A DNA stretch of 64,000 bases from Odobenus rosmarus divergens (Eukaryota > Chordata > Mammalia > Carnivora > Odobenidae): contig NW_004450660.1 of NCBI RefSeq assembly GCF_000321225.1, positions 539,673 through 603,672 of the forward strand. The letters are read 5' to 3'. Below, one piece after another: positions 60,712 through 64,000 of the stretch (positions are counted from its first letter, which is position 1; each line of letters begins with the position of its first letter). The notes below the pieces were generated by a model. It saw only the letters and a list, made by a program, of their open reading frames with translations, was not told the origin of the DNA and did no database searches. Position numbers and translations under genes: made by a program.

Positions 60712-60839
60712 TATATTCTAAAACCACATCACTAGTGTTCAATGAAATCTTACCGGATAGGACAGAATTTACATTACTATCAGTAACCTACGATTCATAA
60801 AGAGTTGCCAGATAATTCAAAGAGGACGAACAGGGCTGG

Positions 60840-61300
60840 AAGGGTGGGCTATACATGATGAATATTTTTCTTTATTAAAGTGCATTTTGTTTTCCATCTG
60901 GCTCTTGGTGTAGTATTGAGTAGCTCATTTAGAGCATTATATGTAGTCAAAGATAAGCAGGTAGTTTGAAAGAAACACAATGCGACATTTTCATATATAA
61001 TAGTTTCCGAATGAATGGCATGTTCTTTTCTATGGTATTCCCTGACTCTGCGTGGTGGTCTGCGTGGTAATTAATATCCCCGTAGGTTTGGCAAAAGGCA
61101 AACACAGAGAAGCTTACCAAAGCAGAGAAAATGGGCTTGAAATGCTTTCCTCCTGGAGAGGACAAGGGGTCAGACCATCTTGGCTTTGCCTGAGAAAGAT
61201 AGTGGAGAGTAGGAGGGCTCCGGCCCGCCTTCTGGAGAAGGTCTCACATTTACACTTTTGAAATCCCAGTGGTCTCCAAATGAGGTTGAACAGTCACAAC
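60840..61300. promoter_or_regulatory. Candidate conserved tract beside the CpG island
   Basis: Repeat-free, with 'gcgtggtaattaatatcccc', 'gtagtcaaagataagcaggt' and similar homeodomain, TCF-type and GATA-type cores. Its closeness to the CpG island makes a regulatory role plausible. Inference. Confidence 0.28.
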
Positions 61301-61689
61301 TATACACCGAATGTACTGAAGAAAGAAAAAAATTCATCATACAACTTTCAACGGTGCGTTATCATTTCCAACCACGATCGCTTAGAGTTTTAAAAAAAAA
61401 TGTTATTTTTTGAACTCCTGTAATTATTTTGTAAATAGCAACCTTTTATCCATGTGTGCCCCCTTGTGTGTGTATATAAAACACGCTAATTTGTAGAAAT
61501 TAACACTTTTGCTTTCAGCGTTGCATTGTTCTTTTTTCTTTCTTTTTCTCTTTTTTTATTGACCAGGAGGTTTATCAGTGCAAGTAGCCTGGGCTCTCCC
61601 AGAAATGAGAACTGATAGGTCCTACGTTGGCCCCAGACCAAGGGCATTTTCCCTGGCAAATCGCTGGACATGCGATCAGTCTCACAGGG
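61301..61689. other. Unassigned, with TATA-like and splice-acceptor-like text
   Basis: 'tatataaa' at 61473-61480 and 'acacttttgctttcag' at about 61504-61519, which resembles a 3' splice site. Neither is tied to a recognised gene. Confidence 0.25.
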
Positions 61690-62310
61690 TGCCCTTAAAA
61701 GTCCACTGGAGTGCACTGGCCGGCGACACTCGGGGTGCGGCCCCTCCACCCTCGCGGTTTGGCAGGGTTGGGGGGGTCACCCTGGGCAGAGTTCCCCCGC
61801 AGGGTGCGGCGCGCAGGTGCCGGCGGCGCTGCGCATCCCGCCAGGCCCGGGGAACTTTCACTGGGCGTCCGCGGCGCGCAGACAATGGGCCGGGGCAGGG
61901 CCTTATCGCGCCGCGCAGGCCTTCCCCGAGCGCGGCGGGCGGCGGCGGCACTTCCGCGGGCCCCGGGCAGCCAGCCCCCGGCTGCCCGCCGGCCCCCGGC
62001 CGGCCCCCGCCGCCGCCGCCGCCCGCCGCCCTCCGCTTCCTCCCGCGCTTCCTCCCCGCGACCCCCCGACCCCCGGGCGAGGCGCGGCCGGCGGAAAAGC
62101 TTGGTGGGGTGGCCGCGGCAGCGACACGCGCGGCCGGGCCCGGGAAAACAAAGGGGGGATGTGTGCGGCCGAAAGTCCGGAAACGGGGCGCCGGTGGGGG
62201 CCGGGGGCCCGGGGGCGGGGCGCAGTTCTCCCTCTCGGAGCCTATTGTTTGCCGGGCGCACATCCACACGCGCTTGACAAGAAATTAACACATCCTGCCG
62301 CCGCTTATCA
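61690..62310. promoter_or_regulatory. CpG island, candidate promoter or developmental enhancer
   Basis: A sharp switch from AT-rich DNA to about 600 bp dense in G, C and CpG. It contains a GC box (GGGGGCGGGGCG, 62211-62222), a (CCG)n run (62007-62030) and ETS-type CTTCC sites. The right edge has 'gcctattgtttg' (SOX-type), AACAAAG and 'gcttatcaaccc' (GATA-type). No canonical TATA box lies inside. The long open frames on both strands arise because GC-rich DNA lacks stops; none has a recognised domain. Direction and target gene are unknown. It is the only such island in the window. Confidence 0.8.
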
Positions 62311-62589
62311 ACCCATCGACAGCCAAACAAACAGCACGAGGCTTTTGCGCCCGGGAGGGTTTCTAATGTGATGGCCAGGCCCAGGAATTCTATCCCAAGC
62401 CCATCCTAGAATTACCCCCTTTGTTTCAACACTGCCTTTGATATCATTTATGATTCTCACGCTACGACTGAGCTTTTAAAAAATGTATTATTATTATTAT
62501 TTTGGGAGGGAGTATTCTTTAAATTTCCTAAGAGGGAAAATTCTGATTATCCCCGGAGTAATTTGATGATGATGACGATGATGATTTTG
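62311..62589. other. Repeat-free right flank of the CpG island
   Basis: Looks single-copy. Short GAT repeats at 62560-62585. No exon recognised. Confidence 0.35.
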
Positions 62590-62810
62590 ATACCAACATT
62601 CATTTGGTTTTAAAATGTGCCAGGCACTATTCTAAGCACTTCGTATGTATTAATTCTTTACTCTGTAACAACCCTGTGAGTTCGTCATATTCTAGATGAG
62701 GAGAGGAAGACACAGAGGGAACCCAAGAGCGCACAGAACTAATAGATGGGGTAGCTGGGATAGCAACTGAGTCCGCTAGTTCCAGAGTCCATACTCCTAA
62801 CTTCTGGAAT
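62590..62810 (-). mobile_element. MIR SINE fragment
   Basis: 'atgtgccaggcactattcta', 'ctgtaacaaccctgtgagtt' and 'atagatggggtagctgggat' are a well-preserved reversed MIR. Confidence 0.8.
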
Positions 62811-63329
62811 GATGTCTTGCAACTTTTTTTTCACCTAGGCCTTGCCATGGTTTTGATTTTGATTTTATTTTGATTCCTAAAATAAAGGACATTTCTCAAG
62901 ACCATGCTCTTTTCCAATTGGAAGCTGGTTATCTAGGAAATCTGGTAACAGCAAAAATTCACAAATCAGAGGAGCAAGGAACTTCATTAAGTATGTTTTT
63001 CCTTATTAATGATTTCCTACACTTTTTAGGACTTAGGCTTTCCCTGGGGTTTTAATGAAGGGTTGTCAAATTGAAATGGAATTTGTCACTTCTGTGAAAA
63101 GCACGTGTCATTTCTCTGGTAAGTGTTCAAATGGAAATCAAAGCAAAATGAGCACCAATAAATTTGAAACCAATTTATTAATCAACCTGGATAATGAGGC
63201 TGGAGTTTCAACTTTCTGATTTATCCAAGTTGGGTGAATGTGGTCTAAATTCCCCTCCGAAGAGTGACTGAGTCTGTTTTGTATAAATCTGGCCTCTGTT
63301 GTGTTGTTACAGAAAAATGGCAACCCTTT
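62811..63329. other. No recognised feature
   Basis: Unique DNA. Confidence 0.35.
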
Positions 63330-63952
63330 CTTCTACATTGTTTGAGCTGCAGAGGTCACCCCAGTTACCTTGTGCTGAGTTCTCACTAAGGTTCAGTGCT
63401 CTTTGGGGACAGAGGATGCACAAATGAGTAAGACACTCTTCATACCCAAAGCAATAAGTCACTGGCTTGCCAGGAAAGATAATAACCAGTAACTAAAAAT
63501 TGATGTGATAAGTGTTATATAATATGAAAGAAGAACACAGATGAGGGATCAATACTTCCACTTTGGGGTCAGAAAGCTATGGAGTTCAAATGTTTCAAAA
63601 CGCTTTTTTTTTTTTTTAAGATTTTATTTTTTTATTTGTGAGAGAGAGAGCGGGAGCAAGCACAAGCAGGGGGAGTGGCAGACAGAGGAAGAAGCAGACT
63701 CCCCGCTGAGCAAGGAGCCCAATATGGGACTCAGTCCCAGGACCCTGGGATCATGACCTGAGCGGAAGGCAGATGCTTTAACCGAGCCACCCAGGCGTCC
63801 CAGGAGCATGGTGCATCTTAAGGGAGAATGGAAGGAGGCCAGGGTGGCTGCAGCTAGTGGAGTGAGGGGGACAGTGTGGTGAAAGATGAGGCTAGGGTGT
63901 GGGCAGGGCAATGCTATGCACACTCTATGGACCATGCTAGACCTTTGGGTCT
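63330..63952 (+). repeat. Old mammalian interspersed repeat, same family as 3410-3890
   Basis: 63370-63530 has 'ggatgcacaaatgagtaaga' and 'gatgtgataagtgttatata'. After the SINE at 63604-63801 it continues with 'ggaggccagggtggctgcag' and 'gatgaggctagggtgtgggc'. Family not named. Confidence 0.5.
63604..63801 (-). mobile_element. SINEC carnivore SINE
   Basis: Full-length minus copy from T-run to 'gagccacccaggcgtcc'; inserted in the old repeat above. No clear duplication read. Confidence 0.93.
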
Positions 63953-64000
63953 TTTTTTTTTTTTTCTTTTAGAGAGAGAGAGAGAAGATGTGCATGTGGG
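63953..64000 (-). mobile_element. SINEC carnivore SINE, cut by the window end
   Basis: T-run followed by 'agagagagagagagaagatg', the tail and GA-rich body of another minus-strand copy. Confidence 0.65.

Noticed and set aside
61473..61480. TATATAAA as the core promoter for the CpG island
   Set aside because: It lies over 200 bp outside the island in AT-rich DNA, where such strings are common; no transcript evidence.
61578..62371. Overlapping open frames of 188-236 codons on both strands
   Set aside because: They coincide with the CpG island, where stops are rare. They are low-complexity (Arg/Gly/Pro/Ala) and show no domain; four mutually overlapping frames cannot all be genes.

Overview
This window is nuclear DNA of a carnivoran mammal, most likely a caniform outside the dog family (bear, seal or mustelid type). 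The diagnostic signal is about 17 copies of the carnivore tRNA-Lys-derived SINE (SINEC), with its 'cctgggtggctcag' head, CT-rich middle and AATAAA/AATCTT tail. A young carnivore LINE-1 3' end at 60355-60711 supports this. No dog-type SINEC_Cf head was noticed. The assignment comes from recognising repeat families by eye, not from a database search.

The window holds no complete, recognisable protein-coding gene and reads as a gene desert or very long intron. Nearly all open frames are short or are accidents inside repeats or GC-rich DNA. Two places could belong to genes. One is a CpG island at about 61690-62310. The other is a short exon-like segment at 47746-47912 that would encode a small membrane peptide. 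Several repeat-free tracts (notably 16880-17560, 31300-32300, 36080-36580 and 60840-61300) look like candidate conserved non-coding or enhancer DNA, which would fit a desert beside a developmental gene.

Layout: 1-5380 is mostly unassigned, with a MaLR LTR and an older repeat. 5380-9540 is an old L1 on the plus strand. 9720-9840 is a small minisatellite. 10300-18900 holds MIR/L2 fragments, three SINEs and a candidate regulatory tract. 19085-30640 is old minus-strand L1 sequence split by a class I endogenous retrovirus (21017-29368, minus strand). The provirus has paired LTRs, a 4-bp target-site duplication, a tRNA-Leu-type primer binding site, a polypurine tract and decayed gag-pro-pol-env; three SINEs later landed in it. 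30640-38660 holds candidate regulatory tracts, microsatellites, an L1 3' end interrupted by a solo LTR, and a second MaLR LTR. 38660-48000 contains a possible retrocopy 3' end, an LTR, an old L1, MIR/MaLR pieces and the exon-like segment. 48676-53840 is dense in SINE and L1, including a fold-back SINE pair and a duplicated SINE tail. 54000-64000 runs through MIR/SINE/L1 pieces to the CpG island and ends in an old repeat carrying two SINEs.

No tRNA, rRNA, CRISPR array, operon or bacterial feature was seen. No clearly new biological system is evident. The points most worth following are the CpG island with its flanks, the candidate micropeptide exon, the 16.9-17.6 kb tract, and the provirus.
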